Positions 43,725 through 52,100 are shown, counted from the stretch's first letter. The stretch is DNA of 55,332 bases from Bacteroidales bacterium (GCA_017645245.1 JAGCPG010000130.1:1-55332), one strand, 5' to 3'. Notes: generated from the letters alone by a model not told the origin. A program made the numbers and translations.

Positions 43725-44445
43725 CACTGATGTCATCATTTTGGCCGGTGGACTGGGCACACGGCTGCGCTCGGTGGTCGCCGACCTGCCCAAGTGCATG
43801 GCACCCGTCAACGGGAAGCCGTTCCTGGCTTATCTGCTGGATTACCTGTCGCAATGTCCCATCCATAAGGTGGTGCTCTCGGTGGGCTACCTGCATGAGA
43901 TCGTGATGGATTGGGTGGACCAGCATCGGGACAATTATCCTTTTGCCATTGGATATGCCGTTGAAACCACGCCTTTGGGCACGGGCGGCGGCATCCGTCT
44001 GGCCATGCTGCAATGCGATGCCGAGACGGTGTGTGTCATGAACGGCGACACCTTCTTCGATGTCGGTTTCGAGGGATTGCTCGAAGCGCATCGTCAAGGT
44101 GGGAAGTCGCTGACCATGGGGCTGAAGGCGATGAAAGACTTCGACCGTTATGGCACCGTGGCGATCAATGAATCTGGCTTGGTGACGCGCTTCAACGAGA
44201 AGCAATATTGCGCCGATGGCTTGATCAATGCTGGCGTGTACATGCTCAACAACAACGGCCAACTCGACGAATTGCCCGAGAAGTTCTCGTTCGAGAACCT
44301 CTTCCTGCATCCCAAAGCCGCCGAGGGTGCCATTCAAGGCTATGTCAGCGACGGCTATTTCATCGACATCGGCATCCCCGAGGATTACGAGAAGGCAATG
44401 GTGGACTTTAAACGGTTTGATGCGTTATGGGCAAGCCAAAGATGA
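43714..44445 (+). CDS. hddC: Sugar-1-phosphate nucleotidyltransferase, HddC-like
   Basis: A 243-residue enzyme with the NTP-transferase signature ILAGGLGTRLRS (about 8-19 from this start), GTGGGIRLA, and the MNGDTFFDV metal/acceptor motif. Next to a GHMP heptose kinase, it most likely forms GDP-D-glycero-alpha-D-manno-heptose. The ATG at 43714 is preferred because a GGAGG sequence lies 4 bases before it, unusual in this window; an ATG at 43699 would add five residues. It overlaps hddA by 11 bases. GmhA and GmhB, needed for the same pathway, are not in the window. Confidence 0.82.
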   Translation: MTNSTDVIILAGGLGTRLRSVVADLPKCMAPVNGKPFLAYLLDYLSQCPIHKVVLSVGYLHEIVMDWVDQHRDNYPFAIGYAVETTPLGTGGGIRLAMLQCDAETVCVMNGDTFFDVGFEGLLEAHRQGGKSLTMGLKAMKDFDRYGTVAINESGLVTRFNEKQYCADGLINAGVYMLNNNGQLDELPEKFSFENLFLHPKAAEGAIQGYVSDGYFIDIGIPEDYEKAMVDFKRFDALWASQR

Positions 44446-45560
44446 TATTGGTGGGTACGGCCTATCCGTACCGCGGCGGGCTGGCCGTGTACAACGAGCG
44501 CCTGGCCCGTAGCTTCCAGGAGGCAGGCTACGAGGTGGAGATATGGACCTTCACGGTGCAGTATCCCAACTTCCTGTTCCCTGGAAAGACGCAGTTTTCC
44601 ACGGAACCGGCGCCCAAAGGCCTGACCATCCATCGCAAGCTGAACTCGGTGAATCCCTTCAACTGGCTGAAGGTGGGACGGCAGCTTCGTCGAGCCAACG
44701 CCGACCTCGTGGTGATGCGTTTCTGGATTCCCTATATGGCACCGTCGCATGGCTTTATCGCCCGAAGGGCCAGAAAAAACAAGCAAACCCGTGTGGTGAG
44801 CATCCTCGACAACATCGTGCCTCACGAGAAAGGCTTCGCCGATCGGATGCTGGCACGCTATTTCATGCGCTCGCTCAACGGTGGCGTCACCATGTCGAAG
44901 TCGGTGCTGGACGATGCCAAAGCCATCGATGCCCATAAAAAAGTGGAGTTTTGCCCGCATCCGTTATACGACAACTTTGGCGCGAAAGTCACTAGGGAAG
45001 CGGCTTTGGAGTACCTGCACCTGGATCCGCAGTACCGTTACATGCTGTTTTTCGGCATCATCCGCGACTACAAGGGCCTTGACCTGTTATTGCAAGCCAT
45101 GAGCGACGAGCGCCTCAAGCGGATGAAGGTGAAGCTGATCATCGCCGGTGAGTTCTACAACAACGCCGAACAATATCACGAGCTGGAGCAAAGCCTCGGC
45201 TTGAAGGAGCAGCTGGTTTGGCATAGCGAGTTTGTGCCCGATAGCGAGGTGAAATACTATTTCAACGCCGCCGACATCGTGGTGCAGCCTTACAAGTCGG
45301 CTACCCAGAGCGGCGTGACGCAGATCGCCTACCATTTCGAGACGCCCATGCTGGTGACCGATGTGGGCGGCCTGAAGGAGATCGTCCCTGACGGCGTGGT
45401 GGGTTATGTCACTCCAGTGGATCCTCAGAAAATAGCCTCTGCGTTGGTCGATTTCTTTGAGAATCAGCGGTATGATGCCTTTGTACAACACATTCAAGTC
45501 GAAAAACAGAAGTATTCCTGGAGCCGGATGGTCGACACCTTGGTCTCCGTTTCAAAATAG
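44427..45560 (+). CDS. Glycosyltransferase, family 4 (GT-B)
   Basis: A 377-residue GT-B enzyme with GTAYPYRGGLAVYNERLARSF at the start, the FFGIIRDYKGLDLLLQA segment and the donor-site E-x7-E-like region ending FETPMLVTDVGGLKEI. It could use the heptose nucleotide produced by the two upstream genes. The start at 44427 lies inside hddC; an ATG at 44442 would give a classic ATGA overlap and is just as plausible. Acceptor unknown. Confidence 0.87.
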   Translation: MGKPKMILVGTAYPYRGGLAVYNERLARSFQEAGYEVEIWTFTVQYPNFLFPGKTQFSTEPAPKGLTIHRKLNSVNPFNWLKVGRQLRRANADLVVMRFWIPYMAPSHGFIARRARKNKQTRVVSILDNIVPHEKGFADRMLARYFMRSLNGGVTMSKSVLDDAKAIDAHKKVEFCPHPLYDNFGAKVTREAALEYLHLDPQYRYMLFFGIIRDYKGLDLLLQAMSDERLKRMKVKLIIAGEFYNNAEQYHELEQSLGLKEQLVWHSEFVPDSEVKYYFNAADIVVQPYKSATQSGVTQIAYHFETPMLVTDVGGLKEIVPDGVVGYVTPVDPQKIASALVDFFENQRYDAFVQHIQVEKQKYSWSRMVDTLVSVSK

Positions 45561-45566
45561 CAATCC

Positions 45567-46346
45567 ATGAAGAAACTCATATCCCTTTTGACCAAGCTGT
45601 TTCCCCGCCAGTTCCTGATCCGGTGCAGTTACCTGTTCAGCATCCTGATCCGGCCGTTCTACTGGGGTAACAAGGTGGAATGTCCCGTCTGTGGCAAGCA
45701 TTTCCGGAAGTTTTTGCCTTACGGCTATGGCCAGGCGGTGGATAACCGGATGTGTCCCAATTGCCTTTCGTTGGAACGTCACCGTTTGCTTTGGCTGTAT
45801 CTGAAGGAGAAGACGGATTTCTTCACTGCCCCCTTGAAGGTCTTGCATTTTGCGCCGGAGCAACCTTACCTGAAGCGCTTCCGTGCCTTGAAAAACCTCG
45901 ATTACACCACAGCCGACCTCGATTCGCCCATCGCCGACCTGCATCTCGACGTGACGGCCATCGACCAGCCTTCAAACACCTACGATGTGGTCATCTGCAA
46001 CCATGTGCTGGAACATGTCAACGACGTCAACAAGGCGTTTTCGGAAATCCAGCGCATCCTGAAACCTGGGGGCTGGGCCATCCTGCTGGTCCCGATCAAT
46101 CCCGATGTGGATACCTTCGAGGATCCCTCGGTCACTGATCCCAAGGAACGTGAACGCCTCTTCGGCCAATACGACCATGTGCGCCAGTTTGGCCGCGACT
46201 ACGCCGACGTCCTTCGCAAAGCAGGCTTCCAAGTGGTGGAGGATCGGCTTTATTACGAGATCTCAGAGGAGCAGCGCCAGCGAATGAGGTTGGCTAGAAG
46301 GGGAGAGGAGATTGTTTATAGATGTGAGATAAAAGATAAGAGATAA
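45567..46346 (+). CDS. Class I SAM-dependent methyltransferase with zinc-ribbon-like insert
   Basis: A 259-residue protein with a hydrophobic N-terminal stretch (about 5-33), a Cys4 motif CPVCGKHFRK...MCPNC (about 39-64) that looks like a zinc ribbon, then a methyltransferase domain: LHFAPEQPYLKRF at motif I, DVVICNHVLEHV near motif IV and RILKPGGWAILLVP as motif V/VI. It would transfer methyl to a sugar or lipid acceptor; substrate unknown. It is the last gene of the operon beginning at hddA. Its stop codon and last residues (KDKR) lie in heptamer array C. Confidence 0.82.
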   Translation: MKKLISLLTKLFPRQFLIRCSYLFSILIRPFYWGNKVECPVCGKHFRKFLPYGYGQAVDNRMCPNCLSLERHRLLWLYLKEKTDFFTAPLKVLHFAPEQPYLKRFRALKNLDYTTADLDSPIADLHLDVTAIDQPSNTYDVVICNHVLEHVNDVNKAFSEIQRILKPGGWAILLVPINPDVDTFEDPSVTDPKERERLFGQYDHVRQFGRDYADVLRKAGFQVVEDRLYYEISEEQRQRMRLARRGEEIVYRCEIKDKR

Positions 46347-46410
46347 AAGATAAAAGTTAAGAGTTAGGTGTGATAACTGAACTTTTATCTCTTATCTCTT
46401 ATCTATTAAC
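46326..46410. repeat. Heptamer arrays C, facing arms (6 x 7 and 4 x 7 bp)
   Basis: Left arm 46326-46367: GAGATAA, AAGATAA, GAGATAA, AAGATAA, AAGTTAA, GAGTTAG. Right arm 46383-46410: TTTTATC, TCTTATC, TCTTATC, TATTAAC. Positions 46334-46349 and 46382-46397 are a perfect 16-base inverted repeat, so a long hairpin can form. The methyltransferase stop codon (46344-46346) lies in the left stem. Confidence 0.88.
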
Positions 46411-46412
46411 TA

Positions 46413-46439
46413 AAGAAGGCCGCTATCAGCGGCCTTCTT
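46413..46439. terminator. Strong hairpin, probable terminator of rpmH or the glycan operon
   Basis: AAGAAGGCCGC pairs perfectly with GCGGCCTTCTT around a TATCA loop. There is no long T-run on either side, although the minus strand continues with TTTAG. It stands between the convergent methyltransferase and rpmH genes and most likely stops transcription. Confidence 0.6.
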
Positions 46440-46482
46440 AGATACCTTAAATAAGAAATAGAAACGGCTTCTAATCTTTATT

Positions 46483-46629
46483 TTAGTATTCGTCAGAAAC
46501 AGTCAGTCTCTTTCTGCCTTTGGCTCTTCTGCGGGCCAAAACCTTGCGGCCGTTGGCAGTTGACATTCTTTCTCTGAAACCATGCTTGTTTCTGCGCTTT
46601 CTGTTCGATGGTTGATAAGTGCGTTTCAT
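46483..46629 (-). CDS. rpmH: Ribosomal protein bL34
   Basis: A 48-residue, Arg/Lys-rich protein beginning [20 protein letters not shown] and continuing [19 protein letters not shown], the almost invariant sequence of bL34. It binds 23S rRNA in the large subunit. It is transcribed alone here, without rnpA or dnaA next to it. ATG at 46629 gives the family's exact start. Confidence 0.97.
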   Translation of the reverse strand: MKRTYQPSNRKRRNKHGFRERMSTANGRKVLARRRAKGRKRLTVSDEY

Positions 46630-46684
46630 TTTCGTATATGTTTTTGTTTATTTCACGAAATAATTATCCCTTGTTTTGGGACTG

Positions 46685-46692
46685 CAAAATTA
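46685..46692 (-). promoter_or_regulatory. -7 box of rpmH
   Basis: On the minus strand this reads TAATTTTG, a full TAnnTTTG match, 56 bases before the rpmH start. Confidence 0.5.
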
Positions 46693-46727
46693 CAAAACTT
46701 TTCGTTCCACGCAACTTTTTTTGAAAA

Positions 46728-48182
46728 TTATTTTTCAGGGATGTTCTTCAACGTCTCAACCACAAACTCCCAGAATGGGCCAACACTCTCGATGAGCAGG
46801 GCTTCGTCGGGTGAATGGGGGTGTACCAAGGTCGGGCCGAATGAGACCATATCCCAGTTCGGGTATTTCGATCCTAGGATGCCACATTCCAGACCGGCGT
46901 GGATCACCATCACCTTGGCTTCCTTGCCGAACTTGGCCTTGTAGACGTTCTTCATGGTGTTGAGGATCGGGGAGTTGGGATTCGGCTTCCAGCCTGGATA
47001 GTCGCCGGTGGAGTAGGCCTCGGCGCCGTTGTCGGTGAGGTTCTTGCGGATCTGCTCGGCCAGCTTGTCCTTGTCGGCGTCGACGAGGCTACGGGTCAGT
47101 GAGGCGCACACGATCTTGCCGTTCTCCATCTTGATGGTGGCGAGGTTCGAGGAGGTCTCGGTGGTGCCTTCAAAGTCTTTCGACATGGCGATCACGCCGT
47201 TGGGATAGCGGGCGATGGCGCAGAATATGTTGTCCTGTGTGGTGAGGTCGATCACCTGTTTGGGCATCTCGGCGGGCTCGCAGAGGATGGCCATCTCAGG
47301 CTCGATGCCTTCAAACTCTTCCTTTACGATGGCTTCGTATTCCTTGGCGTATTCCTCAAACTCGGCCTTGTTGGCTTCTGGGATGACCACGATGGCCATG
47401 GCTTCTCTTGGGATGGCGTTGCGGAGGCTGCCGCCGTCGATGCAGGCCATGCGGAGGCCGTATTTCTCAGCGGCCATCAGCATCATGGTGTTGAGCACCT
47501 TGTTGGCGTTGGCGCGGCCGAGGTTGATGTCCATGCCGGAGTGACCGCCCTTGAGGCCTTTCACAAAGAGCTTGTAGGCTATCATGCCAGCGGGAACGTC
47601 CTCGTACTTGGGCGTCCAGGTGCCGATGTTGTCGATGCCGCCGGCGCAGCCCACGTAGAGCTCGCCTTCGGTCTCTGAGTCCATGTTGAGCAGGATGTCG
47701 CCTTTCAACACGCCGGGTTTCAGCAGGTTGGCGCCGGTCATGCCGGTCTCCTCGTCGATGGTGAAGAGGGCTTCGACGGGACCGTGCTCGATGTCGGTGG
47801 CCTCCAAAACGGCCATGGCTGCGGCGGCTCCCAGACCGTCGTCAGCGCCGAGGGTGGTGCCGTTGGCTTTCACCCAACCGTCCTCGATATGGGTCTCGAT
47901 GGGGTCGTTCTCAAAGTCGTGCGGGTTGCCGTCGTTCTTCTGCGGCACCATGTCGAGGTGGGCTTGCAGGATGACGCCCTTGCGGTTCTCCATGCCGGGT
48001 GTGGCGGGCTTGCGTATGATCACGTTGCCGCAATCGTCGACCATGGTCTCCAGTCCGTGGTCCTCACCCCACTTTTTCATGAAGGCGATGACCTTAGCTT
48101 CTTTCTTCGATGGACGCGGGATCTGCGTCAGGCTGTGGAAGTTTTTCCAGATGCCACTGGGCTGTAATTCGTTAATTGTCAT
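46728..48182 (-). CDS. pepD: Aminoacyl-histidine dipeptidase (M20 family)
   Basis: A 484-residue M20 zinc peptidase of the PepD type. Visible are the first metal motif AHLDMVPQKN, the NGTTLGADDGLGAAAAMA motif, the ALFTIDEETGMTGA glutamate motif, and near the C-terminus IHAGLECGILG. The family splits Xaa-His and other dipeptides in the cytoplasm. It is the last gene of the purB-msbA-pepD run, 17 bases after the ABC transporter. The C-terminus ends before an AT-rich gap with no obvious terminator. Confidence 0.95.
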   Translation of the reverse strand: MTINELQPSGIWKNFHSLTQIPRPSKKEAKVIAFMKKWGEDHGLETMVDDCGNVIIRKPATPGMENRKGVILQAHLDMVPQKNDGNPHDFENDPIETHIEDGWVKANGTTLGADDGLGAAAAMAVLEATDIEHGPVEALFTIDEETGMTGANLLKPGVLKGDILLNMDSETEGELYVGCAGGIDNIGTWTPKYEDVPAGMIAYKLFVKGLKGGHSGMDINLGRANANKVLNTMMLMAAEKYGLRMACIDGGSLRNAIPREAMAIVVIPEANKAEFEEYAKEYEAIVKEEFEGIEPEMAILCEPAEMPKQVIDLTTQDNIFCAIARYPNGVIAMSKDFEGTTETSSNLATIKMENGKIVCASLTRSLVDADKDKLAEQIRKNLTDNGAEAYSTGDYPGWKPNPNSPILNTMKNVYKAKFGKEAKVMVIHAGLECGILGSKYPNWDMVSFGPTLVHPHSPDEALLIESVGPFWEFVVETLKNIPEK

Positions 48183-48199
48183 AATTTTAAGTATTTATG

Positions 48200-50032
48200 T
48201 TAATTGAATGATTGTAAATCTGTCAGTTTCTTGTAAACGCCGTTTAAGGCGATCAACTTCTCATGCGTGCCGCGTTCGATGATCTGGCCTTTCTGCATGA
48301 CGATGATCTCGTCGGCGTGTTGGATGGTGCTCAGTCGGTGGGCGATGACGATGGAAGTCCTTTGGCTCATCACCTTCGATAAGGCGTCCTGCACTAGGCG
48401 CTCCGATTCGGTATCCAGTGAGGAGGTGGCCTCGTCCAATATTAAAATAGGTGGATTCTTCAGTACGGCGCGGGCGATGCTCAAACGTTGGCGCTGGCCT
48501 CCGCTGAGGTTCATGCCGCGGTCGCCGATAAAGGTGTCGTAGCCTTGTTCCATCTCCATGATGAATTCATGGGCGTTGGCCACCTTGGCGGCTTCCACCA
48601 CTGCCTCCATCGACACGTTCTCCATGCCGAAGGCGATGTTGTTGAACACCGTGTCGTTGAACAGGATGCTCTCCTGGGTCACGATGCCCATCAGGCCGCG
48701 CAGGTCGCTGATCTTATAGTCGCGGATGTCGTGCCCATCAATTGTGATTTGGCCTTCACAAACGTCGTAAAACCTGGGCAAGAGGTCTACCAAGGTGGAC
48801 TTTCCGCCGCCGCTTTCGCCAACCAGGGCGATGACCTTACCTTTTTTAATTGTGAGGTTGATGCCTTTCAAAACGTCGTCCTTGCCATAGCGGAAGGTTA
48901 CGTCATGATAGCTGATGTCGCTGTTGAATTGTTTGATATTCAGAGCGTTGTTCTTCTCGGTGATCACTTCATCGGCATCCAGAATCTCAAAAATGCGATC
49001 CGCCGAAGCCATGCCTTTCTGGATGTTGTAATAGCCTTGCGAGAACGACTTGGCGGGGGAGATGATTTGTGAGAAAACAATGATGTAGGTGATGAAATCA
49101 GCGGCTCCAATGGTGCTGCCTCCGTTGAGGATGAGGTTGCCGCCAAACCAGAGCACGATGATGACCACGATGGCGGAGAGGAACTCGCTCATGGGGGAGC
49201 TCATCTCGCGTTTGCGGTGTACGCCAAGCAGGGCTTTGGAGTACTTCAGGTTTTGTTCGTCGAACTTCTCCTTGGAATAGCGGATGGCGTTGAAGCCTTT
49301 GATGATGCGCAGTCCGGAGATGGTCTCCTCGACGGTGGCGATGATGCCGGCCAGACGGTTCTGGCTTTCCTTTGACTGTTTCTTGAGGGCTTTGCCGACC
49401 TTGCCGATGAGGAATCCCGCGATGGGCAGGAGCACCAGCACGAACAGCGTCAGCTTGGGGCTGAGACTCACCATGAAGGCGAAGTAGAAGAGGATGGTCA
49501 GCGGGTCCTTGATGAGCATCTCAAGCCAGTTGAGGATGGAGACCTCCACCTCTTGCACATCGGTGGTGATGCGCGCCATGATGTCGCCTTTCTTCTGGTT
49601 GCTGTAAAACGACAGGGGCAGGATGAGGATCTTGTCGTAAACGTCACCGCGCAGGTCTTGGATGGCGCCCACTCGGGCTTTGGCCATGAAGTAGCAGGCG
49701 AAAAACCGGCCGACGTTGCGGAACAGGAAAGCGATGAGCAGGACTAGGCACACGAATGCCAGGGCGTAGATGTGGCCTTTGTCGACGATGATGCCGCTCA
49801 TCACATAGTTGAGGTAGCCGATCAGGTAATCTGACGAGAGGTGAAACTCAGGTTTGGCCACCTCCGTGATGGCGTCGGTTTGGAACAAAAGGTTCAAAAA
49901 CGGCACCAGCAGGGCGAATGAGAAGAGTGAGAACACGATGGCGACCAGGTTGAAGACCAGGTTCAGCACGATGAGAAACCAATAAGGTTTCACATAGTTG
50001 ATGACTCGATTGAACGATCGCTCTCTCCGCAT
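48200..50032 (-). CDS. MsbA-like ABC exporter (fused membrane and ATPase domains)
   Basis: A 610-residue half-transporter. Residues 1-340 hold six membrane helices in the type IV exporter layout; the ATPase follows with Walker A GESGGGKST (405-413), the signature LSGGQRQRLSIA (509-520) and Walker B ILILDEATSSLD (529-540). It would work as a homodimer exporting a lipid or a peptide; lipid A-core flipping (MsbA) is the common guess in Bacteroidota but cannot be proved here. It starts 3 bases after purB. Confidence 0.88.
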   Translation of the reverse strand: MRRERSFNRVINYVKPYWFLIVLNLVFNLVAIVFSLFSFALLVPFLNLLFQTDAITEVAKPEFHLSSDYLIGYLNYVMSGIIVDKGHIYALAFVCLVLLIAFLFRNVGRFFACYFMAKARVGAIQDLRGDVYDKILILPLSFYSNQKKGDIMARITTDVQEVEVSILNWLEMLIKDPLTILFYFAFMVSLSPKLTLFVLVLLPIAGFLIGKVGKALKKQSKESQNRLAGIIATVEETISGLRIIKGFNAIRYSKEKFDEQNLKYSKALLGVHRKREMSSPMSEFLSAIVVIIVLWFGGNLILNGGSTIGAADFITYIIVFSQIISPAKSFSQGYYNIQKGMASADRIFEILDADEVITEKNNALNIKQFNSDISYHDVTFRYGKDDVLKGINLTIKKGKVIALVGESGGGKSTLVDLLPRFYDVCEGQITIDGHDIRDYKISDLRGLMGIVTQESILFNDTVFNNIAFGMENVSMEAVVEAAKVANAHEFIMEMEQGYDTFIGDRGMNLSGGQRQRLSIARAVLKNPPILILDEATSSLDTESERLVQDALSKVMSQRTSIVIAHRLSTIQHADEIIVMQKGQIIERGTHEKLIALNGVYKKLTDLQSFN

Positions 50033-50035
50033 GGC

Positions 50036-51382
50036 TTAATAGTTGTATCCAGTGTAGTTTTCAGGGGTGATGGCCATCAGCTCCATCTTGATCTCCTTGC
50101 TCACAGGCAGGCCTTTGATGAACTCGTCGATGGTCTGCTTGTCGATGTGCTTGTTGGTGCGGGTGAGGCCTTTCAGAAGCTCGTAGGCGCCTTCGATCTG
50201 CTCGCGGCGCAGCACGGTCTGGATGGCTTCGGCCACCACGGCGTAGTTCTGCTGCAAGTCCTGACGGATCTTGTCCTCGTTGAGCAAGAGCTTGTCGAGG
50301 CCTTTCATCAGCGACTTCAGGGCGATCAAGGTATGTGCAATCGGCACACCGATGTTACGGGTGACGGTGCTGTCGGTGAGGTCGCGTTGCAGGCGGCTGA
50401 TGGGCAGCTTGGTGCTCAGGAAGGTGAGTACGGTGTTGGCCATGCCTAGGTTGCCCTCTGCGTTCTCGAAGTCGATGGGGTTCACTTTGTGCGGCATCGC
50501 CGAGGAGCCGACTTCGCCAGCCTTGATCTTCTGCTTGAAATATTCCATGGAGACATACATCCAGATGTCGCGCGACAGGTCGATCAGTATGGTGTTGATG
50601 CGTCTTAAGGCATCGAAGTAAGCGGCCATATAGTCGTAATGCTCGATCTGGGTGGTAGTCTGCTGGCGTTTCAGCTTCAGGCTCTTTTCGACGAACTTCT
50701 TGGCGAAGGCCGGCCAGTCGATGTCAGGATAGGCCACCTTATGGGCGTTCATGTTGCCCGTGGCGCCGCCGAACTTGGCCGTGAAGGGCACGCTGTTCAA
50801 CATCTTGAGCTGGTCGTTCAGGCGCTCCACGTAAACGTAGATCTCCTTGCCGAGGTGGGTGGGACTGGCGGGCTGGCCGTGTGTGCGGGCCAGCATCGGG
50901 ATGTCCTTCCATTCCTTGGCCATGCCGTTGAGTTTGTCGATGACTTCCTCGATGGCGGGTTTCACCACCAGCTTGTGGGCTTCCATCATGGAGAGCGGCA
51001 CCGCGGTGTTGTTGATGTCCTGCGAAGTCAGGCCGAAATGCAGGAATTCCTTCCATTTCGAAAGACCGAGTTCGTCGAATTGGCGTTTCAGGTAATATTC
51101 CACCGCCTTCACGTCGTGGTTGGTGGTCTTCTCGATCTCCTTGATCTCTTCGGCGTCGTCGGTGAGGAATTCCTCATAGATGGCACGGAGGTCGTCGTAG
51201 TCGCCTTCGAAGTCTTCCAGCTGTGGCAACGGGAGCTCGCACAGGGCGATGAAATACTCCACTTCGACCATCACACGGTAGCGGATCAGGGCGAATTCGG
51301 AGAAGAAGTCGTTCAGTTCGACGGTCTTGGATTGGTAACGGCCGTCGATCGGAGATATGGCTTTTAAAGGGCTGAGGCTCAT
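50036..51382 (-). CDS. purB: Adenylosuccinate lyase
   Basis: A 448-residue enzyme of purine synthesis. The fumarase/aspartase-superfamily signature GSSAMPHKVNP is at 292-302, the ARTHGQPASPT motif at 165-175 carries the acid/base His168, and the N-terminus PIDGRYQSKT is typical of PurB. It makes AICAR and AMP by removing fumarate. First gene of an operon with an ABC exporter and pepD; a -7 box lies 26 bases upstream. Confidence 0.97.
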   Translation of the reverse strand: MSLSPLKAISPIDGRYQSKTVELNDFFSEFALIRYRVMVEVEYFIALCELPLPQLEDFEGDYDDLRAIYEEFLTDDAEEIKEIEKTTNHDVKAVEYYLKRQFDELGLSKWKEFLHFGLTSQDINNTAVPLSMMEAHKLVVKPAIEEVIDKLNGMAKEWKDIPMLARTHGQPASPTHLGKEIYVYVERLNDQLKMLNSVPFTAKFGGATGNMNAHKVAYPDIDWPAFAKKFVEKSLKLKRQQTTTQIEHYDYMAAYFDALRRINTILIDLSRDIWMYVSMEYFKQKIKAGEVGSSAMPHKVNPIDFENAEGNLGMANTVLTFLSTKLPISRLQRDLTDSTVTRNIGVPIAHTLIALKSLMKGLDKLLLNEDKIRQDLQQNYAVVAEAIQTVLRREQIEGAYELLKGLTRTNKHIDKQTIDEFIKGLPVSKEIKMELMAITPENYTGYNY

Positions 51383-51408
51383 GGTATCGTGCTAAATGAA
51401 AAGTATCG

Positions 51409-51416
51409 CAAAAATA
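51409..51416 (-). promoter_or_regulatory. -7 box of purB operon
   Basis: On the minus strand this reads TATTTTTG, a TAnnTTTG match, 26 bases before purB. It lies just beyond the end of the toxin gene (51430). Confidence 0.5.
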
Positions 51417-51429
51417 AAAGATTAATAGG

Positions 51430-51741
51430 TTATCTCGCTTGTTCAGCCTGTTTTTTCGGCTCGCGGCGGGTGTCCCAGAAAGCGGCAATGTAAATGGTTT
51501 CAGCATCGATGAAATACACCATTTTACTCAATCCGTTGATGATAATGCTACGGTAGGTTTTAGGACGATCTTCGAAGAGTGGATCAATGGAGCCAATGTT
51601 GGGGTGACTTTTCAGTATTTCAATGGTTTTGCGCACCTCCAACAGGAATTTGTCTTTTTGTTTGGTCCCGAACTGCCAGTGAATGTAATTGGCGACATGG
51701 TTTCTGCCTTGTCTAGCCTTTGGATCCCAAATAACTTTCAT
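51430..51741 (-). CDS. RelE/ParE-family toxin
   Basis: A 103-residue basic protein with the ParE/RelE fold pattern: MKVIWDPKARQGRNHVANYI at the start, a helical region FLLEVRKTIEILKSHPNIG, and a last strand ending IYIAAFWDTRREP. ParE-type toxins hit gyrase and RelE types cut mRNA on the ribosome; the sequence does not decide which. It overlaps the antitoxin by 4 bases (ATGA), the usual coupling for such pairs. Confidence 0.85.
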   Translation of the reverse strand: MKVIWDPKARQGRNHVANYIHWQFGTKQKDKFLLEVRKTIEILKSHPNIGSIDPLFEDRPKTYRSIIINGLSKMVYFIDAETIYIAAFWDTRREPKKQAEQAR

Positions 51742-52016
51742 ACTGCTTCGGCCATTTCATGTTCTTGCTGTTTCATACGGGCGAAATCTTCTTCCCATTC
51801 GTCCCATGCTTCTTCATCGGGGATACCCTTGCCTTCTGCAAAATTGGCTTCTGCTTCGTCAAGCATGGCGTTGATTTCCTCCATCGTGTAAGGTTTCAGG
51901 TCCTCTTTCTCGCTGCGAGCATGCTCAATCAGACGCTCGCCCAGCCACTGCATGTTGCTTGGTGTGAGGGTGTCGTATAGGTATTCAAGAAGTCCTTTCA
52001 GTGTTGCTTCGCTCAT
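51738..52016 (-). CDS. Antitoxin partner of the RelE/ParE toxin
   Basis: A 92-residue, strongly acidic protein (MSEATLKGLLEYLYDTL...) with a helical N-terminal part and an acidic C-terminal tail (WDEWEEDFARMKQQEHE), typical of an antitoxin that wraps a basic toxin. No DNA-binding motif is obvious. ATG at 52016 is chosen; an in-frame upstream start would run into the promoter. It comes first in the pair, as usual. Antitoxin identity rests mainly on the overlap with the toxin. Confidence 0.75.
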   Translation of the reverse strand: MSEATLKGLLEYLYDTLTPSNMQWLGERLIEHARSEKEDLKPYTMEEINAMLDEAEANFAEGKGIPDEEAWDEWEEDFARMKQQEHEMAEAV

Positions 52017-52039
52017 GATGTTTCGTTTTTGATTTGTTG

Positions 52040-52047
52040 CAAAAATA
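52040..52047 (-). promoter_or_regulatory. -7 box of the toxin-antitoxin pair
   Basis: On the minus strand this reads TATTTTTG, a TAnnTTTG match, 24 bases before the antitoxin start, after the aldolase terminator. Confidence 0.45.
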
Positions 52048-52068
52048 CAACTTTTTTGTGAAAAAAAG

Positions 52069-52100
52069 AAAAATCCGCCAAACAAATTGACGGATTTTTT
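52069..52100 (-). terminator. Terminator of the aldolase gene
   Basis: AAAAATCCGCCAA pairs with TTGACGGATTTTT (one mismatch) around a five-base loop, with further A residues on the left that form the U-tract on the minus strand. It lies just after the aldolase stop at 52124. Confidence 0.85.
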
